Below, piece by piece: positions 35,119-46,677 of a stretch of 64,000 nt of DNA. The notes below the pieces were generated by a model. It ran no database searches, was not told the DNA's origin, and saw nothing but the letters and a program-made list of their open reading frames with translations. The position numbers and the translations under genes are program-made. Source of the stretch: Phanerochaete sordida (taxonomy: Eukaryota; Basidiomycota; Agaricomycetes; Polyporales; Phanerochaetaceae); assembly GCA_019973155.2 (NCBI GenBank), contig BPQB01000030.1, positions 248,001 to 312,000 of the forward strand, in the 5' to 3' direction. Each line of letters starts with the position of its first letter. The stretch's first letter is position 1.

Positions 35119-35853
35119 GTTGTCTTATCGGACAGAGAAACCTGGGGGGCAATGTTCAGCGAGGCGTATATATCTCTTCAGAGGGCTCAGCAGACCTCTT
35201 GTCCCTAGACCGCAGTCACTCCGAAGACAACAAGACCGGTATCCAAGGATTGCGATACCAATGGTCATGTCGACGCGGGCATTACAACCTGCCTAATGGG
35301 ATGCAGGGCCGAAGCGGGTCAGCATGGGCCTGAGAAATCCTGAACCTTATGCATTGCCATGAGGCCGTCCTCAGCGGACGTCAGGGGGGTTATATCTGTT
35401 GAGATAATTAGTAAGAAAACATCATCGGATCATTCTACTTGTGTCACTCACTGCCAGTGTGTGAAAAACTGCCGATTGCACAACACGATCTACTCCTTGT
35501 CTTTGGCCCGGCTTGTTCATGTCTACGGGAAATCCAGTCATCAATGAGTACTGCTGCAGCATTTGCTCTCTAAGGTGTTGTGCCGCCGTGCAAGAATATT
35601 TGCGTTGGTCTGCAGCTATGGTCAGAGGGAAGAACATCAGCACACTGGACCCCCATGCCGGGATCTGTCGTGGGATTCATCGAAGCTAAAAACCAGAAAG
35701 ATGGGGCCGACATGGCGTCGGAGCGACCTTCTTTCTTGAAGCATCGTTTCGACACCGATATTTTGTTCTTCCTGCCCCGGTAGCTCGCTGCGTACGCACT
35801 GACTGCGGAGAGTATTTCATCGTTGTTATTGTACCTCATATTCGCTCATCATT
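35119..35853. other. Spacer between genes B and A, inverted copy of 53215-53930
   Basis: The roughly 735 bp read in minus orientation align with the spacer between genes E and D. They share the E-type 3' flank, an ACATGAACAAGCC segment, CAGT-TTTTCACAC, and the A/D promoter. The promoter end holds a TATA-like TATATAT at 35167-35173 and a conserved 23-bp element at 35239-35261. Confidence 0.75.
35239..35261 (-). promoter_or_regulatory. Conserved 23-bp promoter element of gene A
   Basis: The minus strand reads TTGGTATCGCAATCC then TTGGATAC. It is identical to 53797-53819 upstream of gene D and nearly so at 37386-37408 upstream of pseudogene B, at about the same distance from the ATG (120-135 bp). 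Confidence 0.5.
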
Positions 35854-37261
35854 CTACACAAGCTCTCGTGCGCGTACGAGGGGTTTCCCATTATCAACGT
35901 CGGTAAACTTTGCCACGTACTCCATCGCCTTCTCGACCAGCCCGTCCCGCAACTCGCGGTCCCGCATGCAGTTCTGGAGGAACGCGACGGCGAGCAGTGT
36001 CGCCCAGACCTTTTCTTCGACTTGTAGATCCTTTGCCTCGTCCAGCGCTGCCCCGCCGACGATGGCGACGAGCGAGCCGTCGGTTGGGAAAGACCCGTCG
36101 AAGGACTGAAGGCGGACAAGCGCAGCGAGCACCTCCGGCCGGACCGTTAGATTCCTCCCGATCTGGCCTTGCACAGCTGTGTTGTCGTCGATGTGCACCC
36201 GCTTGGCAGGTGGCTCTTCGACTGGACCGGATGCAGAACTAGAAGGCAGGGAAGGCGTGTCCGCCGGGGGCTTGCGGCAGGACCGTTGTCTCGTGCCTGG
36301 ACGTCCAGCAGTCTTGCGTGCCACCATCGTGGGGCGCATCGCGCCGCCTTTGCCGAGGCCCTTCCCGCCCTTCCCTCGGCTGTAGCTGCCACCGCTGTTG
36401 TAGGTGGTAACAGGCACGGCAGGAGTCGATGCGGCGCCGAGCACAGCGTGCTTGTACCTGTTGTACGCATCGGCGACGTGCTTCGCGCTGTTGACTTCGG
36501 CGCGTCGGGCTCGTGATGCTCCGCACCGTGCCCTGCATGCGCACGTCGACGGAGATGGTCACGCGCTCGGGCGGGGCTTGGTTCGCGCCGTGCATGTCTT
36601 GGGGCACCGTCCCGTAGCGCATGCCAATGTACATGGGGATCTGGAGCCGCACTTGGTCCGTGACTTCTTCGTCCATAAGATCTAGCACATACTGCATAAT
36701 GTCAACAATATTCCGATGCATGGTCATAAACAAGACGTACGGTAATCTCGGTCGTGATCATTTGGTTTGATGGCAGCGCTCCCAGAGAGATTGTAAAGAC
36801 TGCGCACACCATCAGTGCCAGGACGAGAGCATCAAGCATGAGTAAACTCACTATCATCCGTGACATGTTCCACCAGCCCAGTCATATACCCCTGCGAGAT
36901 GGCGGCCGCGTGCTCGCGGCGCGCCTGCTCCTTCTCCTTCGCGACGGCAGTGATGACCGTGCCGTCCGCAGCAGTCATCTGGAACGCGCAGACCGCGGCG
37001 CGGGCGGGCACGGGGAAGACGTACTTGGCCCGTTCGAGCCCCGCGAGCGAGTGCTGCCAGAACTGCTGGGTGATTGTGATGATTGCAGAGACTGCAACAC
37101 GTCTATGAGGGATCATATGAAGCTAGCAGTTAGGCGGAAAGCTCACCATCTACGACATCTGCATGAACTTCTGCCCTCACCAGAGGCAAGTATGCAGGGC
37201 GCGCGTTGCGCTCCAAGTACTAGATTCCACAGGGCCTCGACGGTGGGAGCTGGACTAGCAT
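35854..37261 (-). pseudogene. Chimeric VIT-vWA pseudogene (gene B): D-like 5' half fused to E-like 3' end
   Basis: The ATG at 37261-37259 opens a D-like first exon that is stopped at its fourteenth codon by TAG (37222-37220), where genes A and D have CAG. The VIT exon (36832-37116) and the start of the next exon (LDLMDEEVTDQVRLQIPMYI) are intact and D-like as far as SITSPT. Between 36502 and 36501 the sequence switches abruptly to the E-like C-terminal part, in a different frame. The whole vWA core is therefore missing. The E-like part (36501-35854) is open and about nine in ten residues match gene E, including SYSRGKGGKGLGKGG and the C-terminal RLQSFDGSF domain. The junction shows no overlap between the two parents. 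It is most simply explained by a deletion between neighbouring D-type and E-type genes. Confidence 0.85.
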
Positions 37262-38234
37262 GCCGTGGTTATCGGAAGAAATATCCTGAAGACAATGTTC
37301 AGCGCGGCCTATATATCGCTTCAGAGGGCTGAGCAGACCTCTTGTCCTGAGATCGATCGCAGTCAATCAGAAGACTACAAGGCGGGTATCCAAAAATTGC
37401 CATACCAATTCTAAGACCCTTACAGGCATTGCAAGTTTCCCGGTGGGATGCGAGTCCGAAGCAGGTCTACATGGGCCAAGGAAGATGTGAACCGTCTACA
37501 CCGCCACGCGGCCGTCCTCGGCGGGTGGCAAGAGCCTTGTACCTGTCAGGATAATTAGCGAGAACACATCCGCGGATCATTCATCACTCACTGCGCGAAG
37601 AACTGCTGTTTGAACAACGCGATCTGCCTATTTGACAAAGCGCCTATGTGCTGACTTGCTTCAATCTGGATGCCAGCTGCTGAACGTGAACGGCAACATC
37701 ATGATGCTGTTCGCAACGAACAAGACGCCCTTCAAAATGCTGGCTCTGCGAAGATTTGAGCGAGGGTCAAGGTGAGATTGTCGGAAGGAAGCGCATCAGC
37801 ACAAGTACTGCGCCTCCACGTATGAATCCATCGCGGCGCTCGTTGAAGCCAGACATCCAGAACGTGAAAAGCGCAAAAACCGGGGTATTATGCAAGAGAA
37901 GACCAGGGATACAGAAGATATGGTAGGATGAGTATCATGTACAGCAATCTACAACAACAAAGTCAGGGGAAATGCTGCAGTCCGTGCGAATATTTAAGAG
38001 ACATAACGCCGTCAGTGCTCTAGGATCCAAATCCAATGTGCAATCCAAAGAAAAGAGCCCGGACAGGCTGCGCGAACGGCAGAAAAATAAATACGGTCGT
38101 AGTCCGTGGTTGAGGTCGTCGTCGGGGAGCGTAAGGACAGGACGTGCTCGTGCATAGTCATGAAGATGCATATCGATGCGCGGGTGTTGCCGCAGTGACG
38201 CAGCATTTGAGATATGGTTATAAGGCGAGGGAGG
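37262..38234. other. Upstream flank of pseudogene B, carrying a third copy of the E 3' flank plus D promoter
   Basis: It holds TATA at 37310-37316, the conserved element at 37386-37408, and, read on the minus strand up to about 37900, sequence related to the 3' flank of gene E (for example CAGCAGTTCTTC-CGCAGTGAG and ATGAATGATCCGC). This means that another E-type gene once preceded it. No gene is seen in 37900-38234. Confidence 0.6.
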
Positions 38235-38914
38235 TTACACAGATTGTGTCAGTCGTGAGGAGACAGCCGGTCTCGACGAGCCGGACGGCACCCGTCGTGC
38301 GTAACGATGTGTTTTGCGCTGCAACTTGGACCGTGTCAGTGGCCACCGCGGGGAGCGCTGGGCGAGAGCACTCACATGTCGCTGCATGATGAGCTTCGCC
38401 ATGGATATTGGTGGCTGGGTGTACTGGGGCGGGAGGCGGACTGGACAGGAGTGGGCGAAGGAAAATTTAGCGGCGCACACGAGCACAGTCCGGCGGCCGA
38501 CGCACCTGTTACAGGCCTGCTTACTTGCCAGTCCATCCGCATGAGGTCGCTGCCCCCTGTGTATCCCGCCGAGGTTCCCACTTCCTCGTCCTCGTCCTCT
38601 CCTATGAGTGAGCCGAGCGATAGCGAACCCGCAAGGCTCCAATTCCATAATGGCGCCTTGGAGTCGCTGGCGACGCCCATCTGCTGCGTCTGCGCCTCGA
38701 ACTTGTGCGATAGCCGGTGCAGCGATACGGAGCCGAGGGCAAGGACGGAGGTGAGGAAGGAGAGGACGGAGAGAATCTGGAGGAAAGAGAGGGAGAAGAG
38801 GTCGCCCATGGTTAAAGATAACGCCGGGAAGAGTGCGCGTGCTATGGTGCCGGAGCTGGCGCTGGCGGTGCTGTTGAGTGCGACAGCGTTGTCGACGCTC
38901 AGGGCGTTGGCCAA
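38235..38914 (-). CDS. Small single-pass membrane protein, unknown function
   Basis: A three-exon reading is supported. The ATG at 38914 gives an N-terminus with an N-glycosylation-type site (Asn-Ser-Thr), then one hydrophobic helix (FLQILSVLSFLTSVLALGS), then a soluble region with an acidic patch (GEDEDEEVG). A donor GTGCGT at about 38507 joins in phase to an exon giving RLPPQYTQPPISMAKLIMQR, and a second intron (GTGAGT...AAG) leads to a basic tail ending at 38235. The splice choices are inferred from phase, because the unspliced frame also stays open for a while. The PPQYTQPPISMAKLIM block looks like a conserved C-terminal motif. No function is known to me. It sits at the inner edge of the left VIT-vWA arm. 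Confidence 0.55.
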
Positions 38915-41900
38915 GGCGTGAACTGGGGAGGAGGACGGGCAGGGATCGCCTCAGAGTGAGCGTGGAAGCTGAGAGAGGCCTCTGACGACGCACCGCTTGA
39001 CTTGACTACCGAATCTGGACCGGCAAGCGCCGCACAGCTCCTGACTGCCAACCACATCCTCGGTCTCTATTCTCCGTTCCTCTGCAAAGTATCGGCGGTC
39101 AGCTGCTCGGCGAGCGTCGGTGGGGCGGGAGAATGCAGGCGGTGGCGGGCGGTGGCGAAGCGGAAGGGCCGAAGCCTCGAGCCTGCGCAGGTACGTCCCT
39201 AATTATAATGAACGTCAGCCCTCCTCCAGCCGCCGTGCTATACTAAACCGCCAGATAATCTCTGCCGACCAACGTCGGCCTGCCACATCGTCATCACCCT
39301 CGTTGCAGCCCAGATTGCGATAAGAGGCCTGCACTGAGATGTGCGCGGCCGACGAAAACATCGGAGCGTGCACGGGTAAATCGTGCACTCGAGGTACGCC
39401 GTCTATTCCTGCGAGGTCAGCGAACCCTGGGGCATGCGGGGCAGCGAGCACGGGATCCACCTCAACACGATCGGCGAAGATGAGGATGACTTGTCGCGTC
39501 GTCCTTCGTTCCTGCGAGCCAGCATACGTCACCGAAGAATATCCTAACTCGCCGCCGTCCGAGGATGAAGCGTGAAGTAAAAGGCCAAACGGGACTTCTG
39601 GCTCGGGAGCAGCGTATATGAATGCGTTTCCTGCGCGCACTTCAGCCGGTCATGCTCTTCTTCGTTGGCCCTTGGGCACCAGCGGCTCAAGCGGCGTCTG
39701 AGCGGGTTATGGACTGTCTTCGTCCATTTCGGCCCCGCCTTCATCCCTGCTGACCCTCTGCGATCTCGTACGATGTGAGTCATGGCAAGTGTTTCTACGG
39801 CTCTTGACTAATGTTGTACAGGATGTTTACGCATGATGCGGCTAGACTGCGTCTTTTGCACGAAGGCGGTAATGGATGTTTCACCGCTGCGGCTATGGGA
39901 TGGCTCTTTGTGACGATATTGCGGTATTCACCTGCGTATTTATATGCTTATAGATTGTCTTTGATCGACGTAGTGTCAAAGCATGCATGCACGGTCAAAT
40001 AAGCTACTCGCTTGAGGTACGGGACGCGCGTCAATTCAGAAAACTGAGCTGCATGCTTCAGAGAAGATGCCACCCGGCATTTAGGTGTCTTGAACTCATG
40101 CATTCGGATCCTCGCAGGTTCTTCGCGGACTTTCTGCAACACTGACTTTCGACATGAACTTGAGGCACGCCAAATAAACGACCGAAAATCTTAGTACACT
40201 ACAAACGAGGCATACAGTCTCCATAATCTGCGCAGAATTGCTCCACTCGCGTGGTGGCAGATACTGTACATCAGCTGTTTTTGGTACGTGCTGGTACGGT
40301 TCACTCTCGGCTGTTCCCAGCCCTTAACCGTGAAATTATAGACTCATCCGTGAGGCTCACGGAGGTACTATGCGTTTTCGCAGCGGTGGAACCTAGTGAG
40401 AAAATCCTGCGCGTTCTGTGAGTGTACCCACGGCTTATCCCACCGTGCGCCAAGGGTCTTCGCTCGTCGCCGTCCGCCACTTCACAGCTTCATGAGCCAC
40501 AGGAGCATTGGCCTATGCTTAACACGAGATGAGCTGCTGTTTCTCGTGCCTTCACGTAAGTTCTGCATCCGATCGCGTCTGAGCCCTTGCATGACTTCGC
40601 TGACCGATACCTTTGCACACCCCAGAATACCTCGGTCCCCATTGGCCGCCACCTGGCCCGTCCAGTACCAATGAGGATGAGCGTCATGAGACATCCTGAA
40701 CATCCTCGACACTCTCTGCGGCGATAAGCCCGTCTGTGGAACTCTGAGGCAGCATTGCAGCCGCAGGACATCCTTCCCTTCCTTACATCCTAGAAGGTTA
40801 AGCTTCGCGGTGAGTGTGCGTCGTACAGTTTCATTCATACCACCTCTGGACGGGCCCCTTGTTCCTCCCCGAGTTCATTTCGTTATCTTTGGTGTCTCGG
40901 GAGACTCATTGCTCAATTGCTGCTCATTGAGACGTTCACACAGGTGCACTGCCCCGTCCATCGCATGCTTTGAACTCTGCCATGATGCGGCTCACTCGCG
41001 GCCTCGGCACTGGCCGTCGCAAAGAGCCGTGCCCGATTCCCAGCTCTGCGAACGTCCGTCAGACACTGCCGTCAGGCAGCCCCACCCACAACAGCCGCCG
41101 CCCTGCGATCCCGCTCCTGGATCGTGCGCAGAACCCGGGATCGGGGCAACTCAATCAGTCCTTTTCTCGTGCGGACAGCTCCCCTGCCCTTCCCGTGCGC
41201 ACCGCGCGCCGCGTGCGGAAGCGCACCGACGTCATGACCGCCGCACATCGCCATCGCCCGCCCTGGATCTCATTGCGCCGCCCAGGCTCTCCGCGACCCG
41301 CGCCGGAGGGCCCAGGGCGCGCCGCGCCCGCATCGCAAACACAGTTGCGCCATGTCTCAACCGTCTTCCGCCAGCGCTCCCCCCGCATCGCAGCGCGTCC
41401 GCATGGCAGCCCATCAGCACGTAGGGCAGCCCGCGCCACGTAAGGGCACGCCCCGACATTGCCCCTCTAGCCCGCTTCGGTCCCTGCGTTCCCTCGCTGC
41501 TGCCCCGCGCCTGGGAACCCGTGCCTCGGAGAGGGAAAGCGCAGGGCCTGTACGGCGCAGGGCGCCTGTGCCTCTGCGCGCGTCGCACCCCGTGCGCACG
41601 CCCTGCGCACCCGCTGGCGTGGGCCCGGACACACCTGTGGGCAGGCCACACGCGCGTGCGACCCTGCAGCGCGCAGGCCTGGCGCCCGACGGGGGTGCAC
41701 CCTGCGTGCGTGCGTATCTCGCACGGGGCTGATATACGTGCCAGGGACGCGGTTCTTCAGGAATATGGGCCATGGCTGCGGCGGGACGATCAGGAAGGCA
41801 AGCGTGCATCGGGCGCGATACTATTTACAATTGTCCCAGAGCAAAGTACACATTAGACTTGTAAACTGCAGGCGATAATCTGTACAACGAACATCAAGAG

Positions 41901-42049
41901 CGACGTGGTGAGGAATGATCCATGGGAACAGGACGAGGGAGAGCATAGCAAAGATAAACCGACAGTAACATAGCAGGAATAACACGGAAACCGCAGGACT
42001 CAAGCCCGAAGAGGAAAGATTAGAGTGAGAAGGATCCAAGTACGATCAG
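38915..42049. other. 3.1-kb region without a supported gene
   Basis: Frames on both strands at 39215-39640, and a possible two-exon frame around 39640-40002 (+), were read but not recognised. The 40880-41760 stretch is GC-rich and open in several frames by composition. Nothing here is called as a gene. Confidence 0.45.
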
Positions 42050-43682
42050 CTAGAGCGTCGGGGTCGACGGCGAGAGCGAGGTAGGAGACGAAACAAGAGG
42101 CTTGTCGAGGACTTTTGAGATGCCCTCCAGGGGCTTCACACGGGCCTTGCGGCCGCGCTTTGCAGCTTTGACCTTCTGTGTCGTCGCTTTGGGCTGTGTC
42201 TGCGCGGGGCCCGACGACGGCCCAGCGACCGGCGGCGGTTCCGCTGTGTCGACGATGATGCCCGCGAGCGCGTCGTCGTCGGGGAACGACGCGGCCGCGA
42301 GCGCGTGGATCGTCGCCTTGCGCGGCGTCCGCTTGTGCTGCCCGCGCCGACACTCGGTCGGGAAGGTGCACGCCTGGTCGCGCTTGACGCACTGCCTGCG
42401 AGGACACGATCCGCCGTCAGCCCCAGCCCGCCAGCAGCCCGAGTCGCACTCACTTGCAGCGCCTGTCCTCGCTCTCGGGCGCGGGCGGCCCACAGCAGAT
42501 CTTGCGCTCGCGGCAGAACAAGCACGCCATCGCCGGCTTCTTCTTCGACGGCGCAGGGCCCGCGGCGCCCGGGGTGCTCGCGGCCGCGGCCGCGCTGCCC
42601 GCGCCGTCGCCTGCGGGCGCGCGCGCGTCAGGGTCCGCGGCGGGGGCCTTGCTCGGCTTCGGCGGCGGCGCGGGGCGGAAGACCGGCTTCATCGAGAACT
42701 TGGTCATCAGCACGGCCTGCGACTGCGGCTCGGGGAGCGGCGCGGCGGCGGGCGCGAGGCTCTCGGGCGCGGGCTCGTGCTTGACGGCGGCGGGCGCGGA
42801 GAGGGCGAGGGGCGCGGCCGGGGACCTGGGGGTCGCCGGTGGGGACGCCGCGCCCGTCGCATCACTCGCGCTCGCTGATGGGGCAGATGGCGATGCTGGC
42901 GTTGTCGGGCTTTCTATCTTGGGCGACCGTGGTTTGCGGCTCTCGACGGGTGTGATGGCGCCCTCGAGCGTGTAGCTGCGCGTTGGGACGAATGGGACTG
43001 GATGGGGAGGGAGCGCGAGGCGAGCCGGAAATGAGCTAGATGATGTAAACGAGCTCTGCACGGACCCTGTAGTCAGTATCTGAATGAAGTCCGAGCCTGA
43101 CGGGTAGACGTACGTTGGGAGCAGGTGGGACGATCGTGGCTAGTGGCGCGACCTGGCCGTACAGATAGCCCTGTTCGACCTCCATGCCTTCGACGTCCGT
43201 GACAAACGCCGACGAATCGTAGGTATCGCTGTAGGCGTTCGCATCCTGGCCGTAACCTGGGAGGATCGCGTAGTGAGCTCCCGCCGCAGAGGATATATGG
43301 AACACTTACAGCTGTCGGCGTAGGCGTCGTAGTGCGCGTAATCCTGGCTGGCGTACACCTGGCTGGCACCGTGCTCATGGAGGCCGCCTGTCAGGGGGGC
43401 GATCGGAAACGCCTCGCTCTCTGGCCAGACGTGCGCGTTCGCAGGCCGCGGCTGGGGCTTTGATGCATCGTGTCCCAGTGCGCCCGCGAGGCTCGAGCTG
43501 CTGCTTATGGTGGGCAGATAGGGCGAGGACGCGGGAGCGGGACCGAACCACGAGCTGGAGTGGGCGAATGTCTGTTCGCGGCGGGGGAACGCGCCGTGCA
43601 GATCACTTCCTGCGTCGGCTGGCGGCGTCACGTAAGAGTTTTCCGGGAGGTGCGAGCCTGAGTACGGCATGTAATTGTCCAT
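42050..43682 (-). CDS. Zn(II)2Cys6 transcription factor
   Basis: The start is the ATG at 43682. The N-terminal half is low-complexity (Ser, Tyr, Pro) as in activation regions, with MDNYMPYSGSHLPENSYVTP at the start. The middle is Pro/Ala/Ser-rich. The DNA-binding domain sits unusually close to the C-terminus: ACLFCRERKICCGPP, then CKQCVKRDQACTFPTECRRG, matching C-x2-C-x6-C ... C-x2-C-x6-C. It is split by an intron just after the fourth Cys-Lys (about 42454-42394). A basic tail follows (RRGQHKRTPRK, KAAKRGRKARVK). About three introns; roughly 480 residues. Targets are unknown. It lies in the centre between the two VIT-vWA arms, but no link to them is shown. Confidence 0.85.
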
Positions 43683-45110
43683 CGCGAGGCGATCAAGGTT
43701 CGCGGAAGCAGATTATGAGGGGCTTCGGAGGCTCGGGCGACGGCTGCCGCTGCGTCGAGGACAGCGAGAATCGCAGAGTGCAGCGGGTGCAGCCTCCCGC
43801 GGAGGGTAGAACGACGGAAGGCAGGAAGAGGTTCGAACCTGGGAGATTGGAACGAACGTCTAGTATGATATCTCAAACCTGGTCGCTTACGGGACCCTAT
43901 CGGGTCGTCGGCACGCCCACGAAGTCGCACTTAATACGATGAACTCAATCATTTCCTAGTCGCTGCATTCAGTTTCTCGCTGCCATGCACTTTGGGCCCC
44001 AAAGTCACCTGGCATCGCACACAGACTACCGGCCGTGCAGACTGGTCGCCGGCCATCATCCTCTCTTCGCAGGAAAGCGACCCGCCCGCCGTGCTTTGCG
44101 CTCCTGCGGTCTCGTCCTCGCCGCGTCCTGAAACTACCACAATCACAACCCAATCACTTTTCGGCGGGTCACAAGGCTACCGATGGGGAGAGGTAGGGAC
44201 TCGTGTCAGGCGGTAGCACTTTGACATCCGTGGCCTGATTCGCTCGCCTCGAATCTGCATCTTCCGTGCCATCGACGCCGACGCGCCCCTGATTCAGGAT
44301 ATGCACACGTCAGTCGGCAGTGCCAGAAGCACCGCCATCCCTGAGCTTTATATCAGATTTGTCTCAGGTGATTTTCCCAAACGTTGCGATGGAAATGAGC
44401 AGTTCTGAACAAGCATACTCGACAAGCTCTTCATCGACGCTCGCACGATGTTCGGACGCGATCCTACGCATTTGCGAGACGTCAGGAATAGTTTGTTAGA
44501 CATGAGATTTGTGAACGAATTTGTATTGTCGCCTGCCAGAGTAGGTAAGTAGCAGCTGTAAAGCACGTAAGGAAATTGCAGCTTCCGGTTGTTATGTCGG
44601 CGCCTATAAGCTTATCCCCGGTAAGCAAAGGTAAGAAACTCGGTAAGCTATCAGCTAAAGTCCGTCGACGCCTCCGCGAGACCTCAAATAAAATCCAGCG
44701 ACTCTGGCGAAGCACATTGCTGCCACCAGCTCGGAGAAAGTCGCCTATGTCTCACGCTAGATTTCGCGAACAAGGTCCGCTTGTGCAGTGCTGTGTCCGC
44801 AGTGGTATCCTTCTCCCTGGCGCTCACTAATCTCGACTTCCTACTACAGATGAAAACGGCTCGGCAGTATCATACCGTATGTCATGCGGCCATAGACTGT
44901 GCCTTGCGCCCTTCCCTCCGCAGAATGAATTTCTTCCTCATTATTGCGCATTATTTCCTCGCTTTTCGGCGCTCGGCAGTGTGGCAACCGGTCGCCCGAG
45001 GCGCATGACCGTGGACGACGTTGAGCGTGATTCGCGCATCGCCTCATAACCTCCCAGACCTTGACCCCGACGAGGCACCCTCGCTTGCGCAGTACCACCG
45101 ACGAGCCAGC
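43683..45110. other. Intergenic region, divergent promoters
   Basis: It lies between the divergently transcribed regulator and hydratase genes. Small frames at 43949-44153 (-) and 44576-44830 (+) have no recognisable domain. No gene is supported. Confidence 0.5.
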
Positions 45111-46677
45111 ATGTCCCAAATTAACCTCGAGAAAGCCATCGGGCATCAGGAAGCGGACTTCCCTGTGAGTCCCGACGCCCGCGCGCAGGCGCAACCTAGA
45201 GCTTACGCCGCGAGGCGCGCAGGTTGCCTGGCTCAAGCGCGACCTGCTGCTCTACGCTGTCGGCATTGGCGCAAAAGCGACCGACCAGACTCTCGTTAAC
45301 GGTGCGTAACGCACAGGCGTGTCCCCTATCCGCATTAGACTTAGCTTCCGTCCCCCAGAGCTTGGTGCGTGCTATTGCGTCCGAGGGCCCCCTCGCTTCT
45401 GATGCGCGCGGCCAGACAAGGACTGGGCTCCATTCCCTACGTATCCTGTCGTACTGCAATTCAAAGGCGAGGACCAGGACATCAACGACTTTAGAAAACG
45501 CGTTGGCGGCTCGACAGCGCCGGGCCTCCCCAAGTTTGATCCCAACCGTGGCGTAAGCTGTCAAGTTGACTCGTGTGACCTCGACGCGCGCTGACAGAAT
45601 CGCACCAAGGTCCATGGCACGCAGTCCATCGAGATCCTCAAGCCGATTCCAGAGGTCAGCGGGCCCGGCTGGAAGCTCAAGAAACGCATTGTCGGTGTGA
45701 GCGAGAACAGTGCGTGTCTACGCGTCGTGTTCCCGACCGTCCACTGAAAAGGTTATCGCGCCCAGAGTCTGGTATCGTCGTCGAAGCCGAGACGCTCCTC
45801 GTGGACGCGCACGGCACCGTCTACGCCAAACTCTATGTACGTACCCCTGCGCCCAGTTTTCCCTGGATCACGCCTGGAAAACATCGCGTTTTGCACGAGG
45901 GCTGCGCGTCGCGGGCGCGCAGCGCGTCGTGGCTCGCCACGCCCCAGACGGCGCTGCGCCCGTGCGACACGAGGCGCGCCAGGGTCCTGCGGCACGTCAC
46001 CCCAGAGATCCATACTGCACCACAGCCATGATCGGCCGGGCCCGTCACGCGCGCGTGCCGTAAGAGCTCACGCGCCCCCCGCAGGGCTCGTCCTTCAACC
46101 TCGGCGCAAAGGCGACGGGCACCAAGTTCGCGAAGCGCATCGCGGGCCCGCCGCCCGCGAAGGACATCCCGAAAGACCGCGCGCCGGACCACGTCGTGCG
46201 CGACCGCACGTCGCCTGAGCAGGCGGCCGTGTACCGCCTCAGCGGCGACTACAACGCGCTGCACATCGGTGCGTGCCTACCGTGCTCCGCTTGCGCGCTG
46301 CTGACGCCGGTCCCGCCCCGCTGATCTGCGCCCTGAATCACCATTCAATTGTCGCGTAACCCGCAGACCCGAAGATCGGGCAGGCGACAGGGTTCGGCGG
46401 CGTCATCCTACACGGGCTGTCCACGTTTGGCTTCGCGGCGCGCGCGGTGCTCTCCGCAGTCGGCGGCGGGAGGCCCGACTCGCTGCGCTACTTCGCGGTG
46501 CGCTTCTCGTCGCCTGTCAAGCCTGGCGACGCGCTCGAGACGTCCATCTGGGAGATTGGGCCCGGGCCTATCGGCACGGTGGAGGTCGCGTTCGTGATGA
46601 AGAACCTCGACAGCGGGAAGGTGTGTCTCAGCCATGGCGTGGCGTTTGTGAAGAAGGTGGAGAAGAGCAAGCTCTAG
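45111..46677 (+). CDS. Peroxisomal 2-enoyl-CoA hydratase 2 (MaoC / hotdog fold)
   Basis: The enzyme hydrates trans-2-enoyl-CoA to (3R)-hydroxyacyl-CoA in peroxisomal beta-oxidation. In many fungi this activity is part of a multifunctional protein; here it stands alone. The start at 45111 gives MSQINLEKAIGHQEADFP. Later exons give WLKRDLLLYAVGIGAKATDQ, then across a 6-nt microexon ELDKDWAPFPTYPVVLQF. The second hotdog carries the hydratase-2 motif YRLSGDYNALHIDPKIG with its catalytic Asp and His; the usual Pro after Asn is Ala. GFGGVILHGLSTFG follows. The protein ends Ser-Lys-Leu, a canonical PTS1. There are about eight introns, and about 310 residues, normal for stand-alone ECH2. Confidence 0.92.
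45359..45364 (+). other. 6-nt microexon (AGCTTG) of the hydratase gene
   Basis: The preceding exon ends Val-Asn plus one base (G at 45301). An intron of 57 nt (45302-45358) and one of 51 nt (45365-45415), both GTGCGT...AG, flank the six bases. Joining restores Glu-Leu-Asp-Lys-Asp-Trp-Ala-Pro in the family context; skipping it would keep the frame but lose two residues. Confidence 0.65.

Noticed and set aside
39215..40002. Overlapping open frames on both strands, including a possible two-exon plus-strand gene
   Set aside because: Neither strand gives a recognised motif and the splice sites are weak; left unannotated.
43770..43850. tRNA-like B box (AGGTTCGAACC)
   Set aside because: The T stem does not pair beyond the loop-closing bases on either strand, and no good A box or acceptor stem is present.
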